Assembly (NCBI GenBank): GCA_027919835.1
Contig: JANVFP010000003.1
Span: 62,001 to 126,000, forward strand
DNA from: Lentinula raphanica
Lineage: Eukaryota > Basidiomycota > Agaricomycetes > Agaricales > Omphalotaceae
Direction of reading: 5' to 3'
Length of the DNA stretch: 64,000 bases
Positions 34,490-46,200 of the stretch are shown here, piece by piece. Position numbers and translations under genes: made by a program. Positions within the stretch are counted from its first letter, which is position 1. Each line of letters opens with the position of its first letter. Under the pieces are notes generated by a model, which did not search any database, had not been told where the DNA came from, and worked only from the letters and a program-made list of their open reading frames with translations.

Positions 34490-36550
34490 GTTGGACTTTG
34501 GCCCGGTAACGAGGTATAAAGTTGGTTCTTAGTATAATGCCTTATGACAAATCACTTAGCACAAACACAGAATACGACTTCACGGATTCGTCAATCAAAT
34601 TGTATTTATAGCGAGGTGTGGGGCATTGTCAGAGATTCTGCACTATCTTATATCTTAAGTCGAACGCAGTCTTGTAAGATCTTTTAGATTAGCAATACTG
34701 GTCAGCAGAATGAAGTGACACGGATATACCAGCCGTAAGATCTGGACTAAGGGGTTTGTTTTGAGTGGCTTCCACTCGGATAAGGGTTTTTAGGCTCGGA
34801 AAGCAACGGGGTACCAGACGTTATGGTAGACCAATTGATTCCGCTCCCGGGTGAAGCAGTACTGATCACTATTCTCAGTAAAACCTCGAAGATCACGCAG
34901 ATCACCAATCACTACATGTCAACTTGAACAGAGCCACCAAAACTCTGCACATTCACTTGGCACAACCTGAGACCAAGTCCTCTGTATCTCCGGAACAGAG
35001 TCTACCTTCAACTAGCAAGTGACAGACACCAAGTCAAACCACTCAAAAGTCGGGCTTATCGCAATGAAGTAACACACTTAATCTGCAAGGTCCGGTATGG
35101 CTTAGAGGGCACGCAAAAACTTCTTTCATTTGTGCGGATACAGGTCTTTAAGTACACTACAAAAAGTCCAATACCTGTATTTGTCCTTGATCTAGTAGAT
35201 CTAGCTATTTCTACGGACGGAGTCTGATAATATACACTTAAATGGCAAAATATGACTGAAACGATACAAACACGCAGGGAAATAGTAAAGAAAACAGAGA
35301 AAAAGATGAAACTTGTCTGTATTTTGTCATACTTTCACCAGATCTAGAAGACCAAGCAAGTTCCGACCATGCTCTATGCGGCCTCCACATGCTAGGGTGC
35401 CTAACTCGTCAGAGTGGCTCCTGCCTGTGTTGCTCAAGTGTTTCCGACGAATTTGCTTCTGCAGAATAGTAGTGGTCTTCCCAAGTTAATGAGATGGACT
35501 TGTAACAGTGGTTGATCTCGCGGATCAGGTTGGTCTGGTCCGTAGCTTTCAAATGGTATGCATATAGCCTGGTGATCTGGAACAGACAATGAAGGTAAAT
35601 GCTTCAGAAGTGTTTTCCATAGGTTTCCATGTGTTTCCATGAGTGCTGGTCAAAGCTGTACATAGCATACGCTATATCCCAGTTTAGAACTTGAACATAT
35701 GCATGTTTCCGCTGCAGGTTTCACCCGTACTGCCACGGAAATGCTAGATCATCATGTTTCCAACGGTTTCCGCCACTTTGTGTAGGCTTTCCATGTGGTA
35801 ACTCATCCGGATAGGTTCTCATCGTGTCTGATCTGCTAGATCAAGTGAAATTTCCGTCATCACAGCCAAGTACCAAACTCAGTTGTGCCGATCCAGCAGA
35901 TCTTGATACTAAGTCAATATTCCCTTGGTGTGCTCATACCAGCAGTCAGCATTCTTGAAGGATCCCCGACCAAGGGTGCGAGCAATAGCTCTAAGTGGAT
36001 ATTCATGGCTGATCCGGCCAAAGGATCTGTATCCTAGCTTATACTGATACAAATTTGACTGCTAGTTCGGGCTCACTACAGTCCTTATTGATACTATGCA
36101 ACGGTCTAAATTGATCTTTTTGATCATTGCACGCCTGTGCGGAAAAACCGCGCAACATCTCCCCCAAACTAAAGATCTGACTATCCCCGGTCATCGCTAT
36201 GGGTAGTGTAGGCTTGTATCCCTTGAAAGGAGTGGTACTGTAGCTGATCCAACAGATCAATCACTTTTTCCGCAAATTCTGACTTGATTATACCCGGTGA
36301 TCTAACAGATCAAGTTGATCCGCTGATCTAGCACCCGTACCGACAACTCCGCTGTCCTCTTGTCGAAGACGCTAAGTCCTTGGTTTGTTATCGGCACTTA
36401 ATTTCCGAGTGTGATACCATGACGTAAATCACACTTCCAATTCTATCACATCACATACACACTTCCTCAAAACTACCTCTTTTCAACATTTTACATACTA
36501 TCCCAGTGCCTAGGCCTGGGATTAGCAAATGCTGACAAAGGTTCAACGGA
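34490..36550. repeat. GATC-palindrome-rich non-coding block
   Basis: A block of intermediate GC with no supported gene. It has at least five copies of the pattern GATCYRNYAGATC (near 35201, 35829, 35891, 36246 and 36299), plus related CTGATCCRGC and TTTCCRY motifs. Clusters of such short palindromes are typical of subterminal transposase-binding regions. No matching inverted ends were identified. Confidence 0.35.
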
Positions 36551-36612
36551 CTTGGAAAAATTTCTAAGTTCGTTGCTTCCTTTCTCCCATCGTCGTCTAC
36601 ATCCTCGACACA

Positions 36613-36779
36613 ATGGCCTCATCGTCCAAAGTGTCTTCATTGAAGAAACTGATCGCGCCTACTGTTCCTGCTCCCCCGTTTCGCAAGAAATTGTCTGTCC
36701 GTCCCAAAGATTCCTTGGACTTCGAAGCCGTACATCACATGCATTTCGACCACTCTGTTCGAGAGCTGGGCACAGCTGA
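36613..36779 (+). pseudogene. 5' coding fragment cut by the fold-back element
   Basis: Opens MASSSKVSSLKKLIAPTVPA and continues PPFRKKLSVRPKDSLDFEAV... up to the boundary of the fold-back element at 36780. Past 39700 an open frame (...YGWIFVYLPDMLSHLQAP) might be the continuation, but the join cannot be proved because no target duplication was found. Product unknown. It may be the 5' part of the Num1-like pseudogene that follows. Confidence 0.4.
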
Positions 36780-39700
36780 AGCTGTAAGAGCTTCGCGAAG
36801 TAGTCCGATAAGTCTCCAAGATTACTTCGCGAAGTAACCCGAGTGGCTCTCGAAGCTCAAAAAACCCTTTCGGGCAGGCCAGTAGGGCTCCGGGGGGTGC
36901 TCGGCTATTTAGTATATTTATTAATATTCAATAATTCTTTTATTATTTAATAGGTATATTATAATAAATCTACTTCACGAAGCTATGCTGCACTTCGCGA
37001 AGTGACTATGTTTACGGCAATCATGAAATCAGGTAAATTAGGGTTACATCATTACGTCATTGATTTCCTTTTTGGGTTATAGTATTTTTGAATAGAAAAA
37101 TGCATGTTATGACATCATTGATTTTGGGATGCTAAAAATCACAGATGAATCCAAAAATGGCTATAGGGAGGTACTGGCTAGCTCAGGCACATCAAAATTG
37201 CCTAAAAAGGAAATTGGTCCAAAAATAGAACTTGATCTCATCAGGTAGCAAAAAATCTGAAAAAATCATGAAAAATACTCAAAAAATTCAGGGTCACCTC
37301 ATTGGCCCTGAAAACGCAAAATAAAAAAAAATACGCGACAAGTGTAAAAATTTTTATCACTCCAAATCATACCAGATCCTCTATACATTGAGTATATATG
37401 ATGTACATGCTATTTTTAGCACCCCTAGTACACTCAGACACTCAGACTGGCTTATATCATTCAATATATTCAGCACACTCAATGCTTATTATACTTAACA
37501 CACTTAACAATGAAAAAACTCGGAATAGTAGTAATGTGAATCATACTCAACACACTCAACAATGAAAAACCTCGAAACAGTGTTCATGTGTATTATACTT
37601 AACATACTCAACACACTTAACAATGAAAAAACTCAGAACAGTGCTCATGTGTGTTACACTTAACACACTTCATCAATCAATATAACATACTTAACAATCA
37701 AAAACTTGGAGTAGTGTTATCACACATTATACTTAACACACTTCATCAGTAAGTATAACATACCTTCAATAGGACATTGTTATACTATGACACACTTATA
37801 ACAACAAGTTTTGGGCGCTTATGGGCGCTTATTTGGGGTTTTTGAGTCGAAATTCATTAATAACACACTCAATAATTTTTGTGTGGGCTCTATATTGTGT
37901 CAGGATGTTGTCTATATCATATTCCTCTAGATATAATCCGGAAAACTCAAAAATACAACCTGTGTGGCTAGCTATACTATGATCTTTTGTGATATAACAG
38001 TGTTTTATGTAAATGCCAATGCATATGTCCATGTAATGCAAGTACACTGATGCTGGTCCATCAGGAAAGCACTCCTACAGTCTACTGGCAGTGTTTGTAC
38101 ATGATTCAGATAGCTATCATAAAGGTTGGACTCTGTGATACACATGTACATGTTTCATGTACACTATAGATGTCTACACTTACATGTAACAATAGATGTC
38201 ATATTCAATGACCCCCATTACAAATCTCTTGGCTGTATCACATAGAGTTAGCATAAAATAGGTTGTAGAATGACTCTTTTCATGACCCAGCAGCAGTTTG
38301 ACTTCATAACATGGGTGTATGCACTGTCATTTACATAAAACACTGTTATATTACAAAAGATTATAGTATAGCTAGCCACACAGGTTGTATTTTTGAGTTC
38401 TCCGAATTATATCTAGAGGAATATGATATAGACAACATCCTGACACAATATAGAGCCCACACAAAAATTATTGAGTGTGCTATCAATGAATTTCGACTCA
38501 AAAACCCCAAATAAGCACCCATAAGCGCCCAAAACTCGTTATTATGAGTGTGTCATAGTATAACAATGTCCTATTGAAGGTATGTTATACTTACTGATGA
38601 AGTGTGTTAAGTATAATGTATGATAACACTACTCCAAGTTTTTGATTGTTAAGTATGTTATATTGATTGATGAAGTGTGTTAAGTGTAACACACATGAGC
38701 ACTGTTCTGAGTTTTTTCATTGTTAAGTGTGTTGAGTATGTTAAGTATAATACACATGAACACTGTTTCGAGGTTTTTCATTGTTGAGTGTGTTGAGTAT
38801 GATATACATTACTACTATTCCGAGTTTTTTCAATGTTAAGTGTGTTAAGCATAATAAGCATTGAGTGTGCTGAATATATTGAATGATATAAGCCATTCTG
38901 AGTGTCTGAGTGTACTAGGGGTGCTAAAAATAGCATGTAATACATTACTACTATTCTGAGTTTTTTCATTGTTAAGTGTGTTAAGTATAATAAGCATTGA
39001 GTGTCCTGAATATATTGAATGATATAAGCCATTCTGAGTGTCTGAGTGTACTAGGGGTGCTAAAAATAGCATGTACATCATATATACTCAATGTATAGAG
39101 GATCTGGTATGATTTGGAGTGATAAAAATTTTTACACTTGTCGCGTATTTTTTTTTTATTTTGCGTTTTCAGGGCCAATGAGGTGACCCTGAATTTTTTG
39201 AGTATTTTTTATGATTTTTTCAGATTTTTTGCTACCTGATGAGATCAAGTTCTATTTTTGGACCAATTTCCTTTTTAGGCAATTTTGATGTGCCTGAGCT
39301 AGCCAGTACCTCCCTATAGCCATTTTTAGATTCATCTGTGATTTTTAGCATACCAAAATCAATGATGTCATAACATGCATTTTTCTATTCAAAAATACCA
39401 TAACCCAAAAAGGAAATCAATGATGTAATGATGTAACCCTAATTTACCTGTTTTCATGATTGCCGTAAACGTAGTCACTTCGTGAAGTGCAGCATAGCTT
39501 CGCGAAGTAGATTTATTATAATATACCTATTAAATAATAAAAGAATTATTGAATATTAATAAATATACTAAATAGCCGAGCACCCCCCGGAGCCCTACTG
39601 GCCTGCCCGAAAGGGTTTTTTGAGCTTCAAGAGCCACTCGGGTTACTTCGCGAAGTAATCTTGGAGACTTATCGGACTACTTCGCGAAGCTCCTACAGCT
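36780..39700. mobile_element. Fold-back element with arms of more than 1 kb and TTCGCGAA palindromes
   Basis: The 2,921-bp unit begins AGCTGTAAGAGCTTCGCGAAG and ends with the complement (one mismatch near the tip). The arms are highly similar from 36780 to about 38047 and from about 38311 to 39700, around a spacer of roughly 260 bp. Each outer arm carries CTTCGCGAAG-type palindromes near 36790, 36825, 36972 and 36993. The inner arm parts contain the R1 repeat. Short ORFs in the two arms (37829-38047 minus, 38311-38514 plus; ...EYDIDNILTQYRAHTKIIEC...) are near-identical because of the symmetry, and the motif recurs at 57770-57870. No transposase. Confidence 0.75.
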
Positions 39701-39751
39701 ACGGGTGGATATTCGTCTATCTCCCTGATATGCTGTCCCATCTTCAAGCTC

Positions 39752-39932
39752 CTCTCGAAGCAAGGAAAAGTAACTCAAGCAAGCTGGAACGCTTGAGCAA
39801 CGCGGTCTTGCACAGTGAATGGAACTAGAGGAGAGAAAATGTCTCTCGAAGCAAGGAAAAGTAACTCGAGCAGGCTGGAACGCTTGAGCAACGCGGTCTT
39901 GCACAGTGAATGGAACTAGAGGAGAGAAAATG
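39752..39932 (+). repeat. 91-bp tandem duplication
   Basis: Two nearly identical copies (39752-39842 and 39843-39932) starting CTCTCGAAGCAAGGAAAAGT. The duplication lies in the degenerate 5' part of the Num1-like pseudogene. Confidence 0.8.
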
Positions 39933-40170
39933 TCAGCTCCAGGAACTAGACGCGGATGAAGAAGACCTTGAAGAGCTGGATACTGAGGCGAAGGTCAAAT
40001 ACAAAGAACCAGCGCAGACATTGATAGATTGGGACGATGAGAATGCCCAATCGTCCAGTGCCTTAGGCAAGGTGTGTAGATTGAATGATGACTCCCTAGT
40101 TTGCTCAATATTTACCACTCCTATGTAGTCTTCCCCCTCACCTTCTATCCCAGTTGCTCAACTTCCTCCA

Positions 40171-42930
40171 ATGAACCTGAGCACTCGAAGGCCTCAGCAA
40201 GCTCTGCTGCCGCTCAAAGGCGCGCTAAGAACGCCGCACAGGTCAGTACCATCGTTTGATTTCCCCCTACTTCAAGTTCATAGTTCAATCAAAGAATTTG
40301 CTTTCGAGATTGGCAGTGGCTTGCTCAGCGAGGTCTGTAGGTTCCAAAGCCTCCTTGGAGAACGCGACAAGGCTGTCCAAGATATGAAGGCAGAGAAAGA
40401 TGACCTAGAAGCTTCTGCAGAGAGCCTTCGTAAAGCCCTGAAGCAGCAGGAACAAAGTGCAGGTTAGCTCACCGAAGCATAGTACCTCTTCACACGTTAC
40501 TCAACACTTCACGTACCACAGAAGTTCAAAGAAGAAAAATCGAACTTAGAAGCTACCCTCCAGAATCTCCGTTCTGGATTGTCGAATGCCCAGTCCACCA
40601 ATTCCTGCCTTGATTCAGAACATCAGCGTCTCAACAAACTCCTTGCCACTGCCACTACCAGAGACACTGCCGAGCAGTTCAAGAACGAGACTAGCCAACT
40701 GCAGAGCTCTCGAGGAATTGACCAACAAACACGAAACAGATATTGCTCTGGCTAGGAAACATGCAGCTAGTCTTGCCCGTGATAAAAGCGATCTACAACA
40801 AACTATCGACACTCTCAAAACTGAAGTTGCGAGAGCTGGCCGTCGTCTTCTCCGTTTCGGTTCACCATTGACACCCAATGGGGCAGAACCAAATGATTTT
40901 CTCACTCCTGGGGGCATATCAATGCCAGCGACGAAGTAGCGAGCGCCGTCGCATCTATAAACCGCCGAAATAGAACGAACGATATGGGTGCTTATGACGA
41001 TGCTTTTGGAGACGACTGTGAAGATTCCGCCGAAGGGAGCCCAATACCTGGTAGTCTTTTCCGATCCGCCAACCATCCTCTCAACGAGCTCGAAGTTCTA
41101 CAACAACGTCTTGCCCACGCTCAGAGGCAAATTTCGACACTAAAAGGTACACTTCAACGAGAAAAGAAAGAGAAGTTGGATCTGAAGAGGAAGTTTGGAG
41201 TTCAGGGGCCCGAAGACGAAGACGACTTGTTGAATGAAGATTCAGTCATCGAGGAGGGCGGAGATGGTGATGATACAGTCGGGCCAAATAACACTCTGAG
41301 TCCTGTCAATGGAAAGAGGAGGAAGCCATTGACATTGACAGCAGGCCGAGGTTCAAGAGGTCGCCTGCGTGGTAGAGGTGGTCGCAGAGGGCTCATTGGT
41401 GACCTAACTCTCACTGAAAGCTTCAATCTTGCCGCGCGCGAACCGGATGACCAGGACGACTTATCCCCAGAACGAGGATCCACATCGCCCTCTGCACCAT
41501 CTATACATCTCGCTGATGAAGATGCTTTCTACAATCTTGAAGAAGAGGACCAAGATCAAGTTCCGGAACACATGGGATTCCAAGCTTCTCCTTCTCCAGT
41601 ACCATTGAACTGGACTAGTGTCGGGAGCATTACAAGTGTCGAAGGCATGGATCCTGCTTTTACCAATGTTCTGCGCCGTACACCTTCCACAAGCTCAGTC
41701 GTCTCTGTGCAAGCCAATGGAAGTCCATTACGAACATCGCTCCTACGTCGATCTACTAGAGGTCGAGGAACTGGTGTTGGTGTTGGAAGGAGAGTCAGGG
41801 GTGGGGCTGCTTGGCATGATGGTAGACCACCGTCTCTGGTCGATCAACCTGAGGACTTAGCTCGTGCTCTGGGAGCCAGTATTGGTGCCTCACCTGTGTC
41901 TATCAAAGACGATGGTTCTGGCATTGGGATCATGGAAGAACTAGGCGCAGAGGTGATTGAGACAGCCGAATTTGGTTGTCAAACCGAACCGGAACCGGTG
42001 CCTTTAGTCCCTGATAAACCTCTATCCGACGCTTTTGTACAACACGAGCCAGAGCCAGACCCAACGCCACTCGTAACACCTCCACCACCTGCAGCGATTT
42101 TTGTTGAGATTGCTACGCAGACCATCCCAGAGCCTGTGGTAAGACATGACGAAGCTGCTGTACAGCATCTACCCTCCCTAGTGGGCATCAGTACAGATCC
42201 TCTTCCCGACACGCACGCTGCAGAGGTGGAAGCATGGATGAATGACGAAATTCGCGAGAGAAGAGATACTATTCTTCCGGATGTCTCTACCACAAGCTCT
42301 ACAGGCGATTCAACAATTAAGGATGCACCTGTCAAGGTCTTCCTCACTTCTTTGGCAATCGGCACTAGAGGCGAAGTCAGCGACGATGGTGAAGAGACGG
42401 AGACAGGCGCTGAGATGGATCCGGCAACTACGTGGACGCAAGGCAAAGTGTTGTACCTTCTACTGCGTCAGCATCTAGAGATGATTTCCATTCCATGATG
42501 ATGATGATGACAGATAATGAAGTCTCGGACTCTGATGCCGACGACGGGGAAAGCATCAAGGTTTCACCATTGCCCGTTAGAAGACCTCATCCACCGAGCT
42601 AGTTCAGGACTTCATCATTCTACAAAACCGTGCAGGTTCTAGCTCTGAGGCTGCCATTATGACTCCGCCGACATTGTACGAGTCCAAGAGCGTAGCAGTC
42701 TATGCTTTGCCCGAACCTGTAGAAGTCGCACCTAAGGACTGGATGCCTCCTGCTTCGGTACCATTACCCCAAACCCCTGTCGAGTCTCCCGCACCATCCT
42801 CAGGCTCCCCTGCATTGTATCGCGTCGGATCGTCTAGCAAACAACAATTCCAATTCATTCCGCCCCCTCCTATTCAAGCTCCTTCTTCAGCGCCTGTTTT
42901 AGTGCCTACTCCCCTTCCATCCATCAGGTA
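40171..42930 (+). pseudogene. Num1-like cortical / nuclear-migration protein, frameshifted and lacking the PH domain
   Basis: The order of motifs fits basidiomycete Num1 proteins. N-terminal coiled coils come first (KFKEEKSNLEATLQNLRS; ALEELTNKHETDIALARKHA). Then FGSPLTPNG, and NHPLNELEVLQQRLAHAQRQ leading into ISTLKGTLQREKKEK. The middle is acidic and Arg/Gly-rich with repeated -QTEPEP- type segments (GCQTEPEPVP, IATQTIPEP), followed by SMMMMMTDNEVSDSDADDGE and a Pro-rich tail. Num1 anchors dynein or mitochondria at the cell cortex through a C-terminal PH domain. Frame changes are needed near 40690-40705 and near 42448, and no PH domain is visible before 43200. The copy is therefore broken and truncated; the original 5' end is uncertain. 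Confidence 0.65.
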
Positions 42931-43179
42931 GAAATAAAGAGTGCTTATGACTCAACACCCAGCTCAGAATGAATATCCAAATGCGCTATTGTTTTCATAC
43001 TACCACTAATACAGCTATTCCAACTATACTCAAGAATACAAATCCCCCTAATACCTCTCCATCTTCAACTACTCTTAAGGTCTACAATTACTATCACTGC
43101 TTGATTCTGCAGCAAGACGTGCGATTGACAGTAAGTTGCTGGGGAGGTTAATTAGACGCCAAAGGCAAGTGACACGTGA

Positions 43180-43197
43180 TTATATATATATATATAG
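43180..43197 (+). promoter_or_regulatory. TATA-type promoter of the DUF6532-like gene
   Basis: A run of TATATATA ending 52 bp before the ATG at 43249, preceded by CACGTG at about 43173. Position suits a promoter; no experimental support. Confidence 0.4.
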
Positions 43198-43248
43198 TTG
43201 AGATTCAGAAAGCGCGATCTTTCTCGTCGTGCTTTCTTCTTTTCCTCC

Positions 43249-46200
43249 ATGGCCAAGCGTAAAAATTCCAAGTCAGAGAAGGTTGACGATCCCGAGAGTC
43301 CCGACGCCAAACGAAGGAAGGAGAAAGATATCCGAACGTCGTCCAGGCACCCAGTAGCGGAACATTCGTCAACCTTGAAGACTTTGTCCTCAAAAGTTTC
43401 CAAGGTTTTGACTGCCAACCCGTCGAATTCCAAGTCTGAGAATGACACTTCGAATTCTAAGGCCTCGAGCTCCAGGGACTTGCGCTCCAAGACTTCGAGC
43501 ACTAAGGCGTCAAGCTCCAAAGCTTCGTCTGGGAAAGCTTCGTCTGGGAAGCTGTCGAACTCTAAGCCTTCGAAGAAGGAGACTAAGACGACGAAGCCCC
43601 TTTCCAACCTTCCTGCTTCTGTTGTTCTTAGCTCTTCTACGAAATCCTCTTCCCAGCATCCAAAGAAACCAACGAAGCTTCTCAAATCCAAAGATCCTCA
43701 AGAGTCGTATCTGCCAACGCTTCATGGAATTGCCCCTCCAAAGGAGGTTTTGGTAAAGAGCGAAGGTCGTAGTTCAATGATATCTAGTACCTTTCTATCT
43801 GACCTCAGTACGTCTTCCAGCGAATATCGTGCTAAACGAGGAGGAGAATAATGCAGACTTAGGAGACGATGTCATCGAATTATATGACTCTGGTAAATCT
43901 CAGTATCTTCTGACTATATGAACCTAGTTTACTTTTTGCTTCGCAGAAGAAGAGAAGAACAAATCTGGTAGCGACGAAGAGGAAGAGATAGATACCGACG
44001 ATGGGTCCTCGGACGCGGACGCGGAGCTCTCTAACAACGATATGGACACTCTATACGACAATCATCAGCAAAATCACCCTGTCTCTGGAGACTCCAGGGA
44101 CACCCCCCAAATCCTGAGCAACCTCAGAGTAATAAAAGTGCTTTAGAGTCTCTGGGCATCTCTGGGCATCTTTGAAGATCTCTGAGGGTGCCAAAATTTC
44201 TCTGAGAGAGCTGAAAGAGATAAAATCTCTCTAGGATTTGGGGGGTGTCCCTGGAGTCTCCAGAGACAGGTGTGATTTTCCTGATGATGTGAGCAGAAAT
44301 TTTCCTTCTCACCCTTCGTTGGCTCTGAAAGCTTCTTTGTTCACTATTCCTCTTGCTACAGATGACCGTCAAAGACATAACTCAACCTAAGCAGAAGAAG
44401 CAGAAGAAGTCGAAGCGCAAATCTCTCAAGAAAGGCAAAGTCCTTGAATCTGAATTCGAAGACGTAGAACTTGCGCGTCTGGGCAAGAGTAGTGTTCGAT
44501 TGGCCATCTGCATTAGGAACATGTGGCCCAAAGAGGATGAACCTGATCTGACGCTATTCACAGAGGAGCTCGGAAAGTACGGAAACAGCGATTTACTACA
44601 AAGCTTGAAGAAAATCACCTCTTCTCCGGATCCCAACGAAGTCAAGAAGCTCAAAACATTTGTAAGTAACTTCCCACCTACTACATCGGTTCCTACTAGG
44701 CTCAACACATCAGGAAAAGGCCCTTGGCCTCAAAGTGACCTCAAGTTAACTGAAGTATAAGCTTATACTCAGGTTGCTTAGGTGACTTGAGGCACCTCAG
44801 GCTAACTTGGGTAACTTGGTTCTTCTTAAGTCTTTGGGCTATCCTGGAGTTGTCTTGAAGCAACACAGTAAGCTTTGATCAGCTTCATATCACTTGAGTC
44901 AAAGAAAAATAATTATTCTTTGTATAGTGTTTTATAAGTATATAAACTACTCCAGTTGTTAACTAGAAAATGAGTAGCGTTATCCAAAACAGTAGAAGAA
45001 GTCCAGGTAGCTCTATTTATATTTTTTTGTCTTGTCGTGGTATCAGCATACAACTCTGGCGTATATTAGAAAGAGGGATAATAGACCAAGGAATAATACC
45101 ATCAACTAAAGGCAGCTTGTGTACGGTGGCCATATTGTGTGACTTCTGTTCAAGAGGAGTCTGTGAAGGTGGGCTATACCATTCCACATACGCCAAAACA
45201 GAGGCTGGCCACCAAGAAGGGGATGGAATTTTATGGGTACCAATGAGAGTTAATTGAGAGGGCAAACGAAAAATCACCTTCACTCTACCAATCCTTGTAC
45301 CAGAAAAGCTTGTAGTTTCAGCAGAATCTCCTGTAAGTACAACCACAGTATCAAAACGTCCACCTTTTAAAGGAGTGGCTTTGACCACGTCTTTGATGCT
45401 ACCCTCATCATCCAAAGTTTCAGGAGAAAATTTGAAAGAGTAATAGACATCAAGATAATCGAAGGGCAGTTGCTTGAACAAACTTCCTTCAACTTGGGCC
45501 CTGCTAGATCCAGGGGTAAGCATAGCCAAGTATCTTTTGAGATTGGAGGAGAAAGAGGGTACACCATGACCCAGTTCTATAGCAGAAAGGGCTTTACAAG
45601 GCGCAGTAGGTTCTTTGGGCAACCACAAAGTAGAAGCTGAAGAAACAGAAGTGGAGACGGTAGTAGAGTCTGTTTGCTTCTGAAATTGACGTAGACGCTG
45701 TTGCTCTAATATCCAAGACAATTCTTTATTAAAGGTTTGGACATTTTCCTGGCGAGAGAGCCACTTGGTCATCTGAGGAAATTCCTCCCTCTTGTTTGAA
45801 GCTCTCCAACCCTTTTTTGCGAAGTCTATGTGGAGACGTTCGAACATCTCTGTGTTGTAGTTATCTGTACAGCCAAAGAATCTGATCATCTCCACGTAAT
45901 GCTGAAGGGCATGAAATTTAGGTATGTTCAGATCATCGTGGACCCCAACGTCAATGAAGGAAGATTTTTTTGCATGCCACAAATCCAAAGCATCAGACAT
46001 GTAGGAGAGAGTATCTTCGTCATGGGTGGAATACTGAGCCAGATAGATGAAATCTAAAATAGCCCTGACAGCTGTGAGAGCGTCTCTAGGCATGTCAGAA
46101 CCAATCAGGCATCCCAAGAGGATTTTGCCCATGTTCTTTCTTTCACTACCGGATATCTGAGAAAGAGCGGATATGCCATTCTTGAAGTGGCATACACCAT

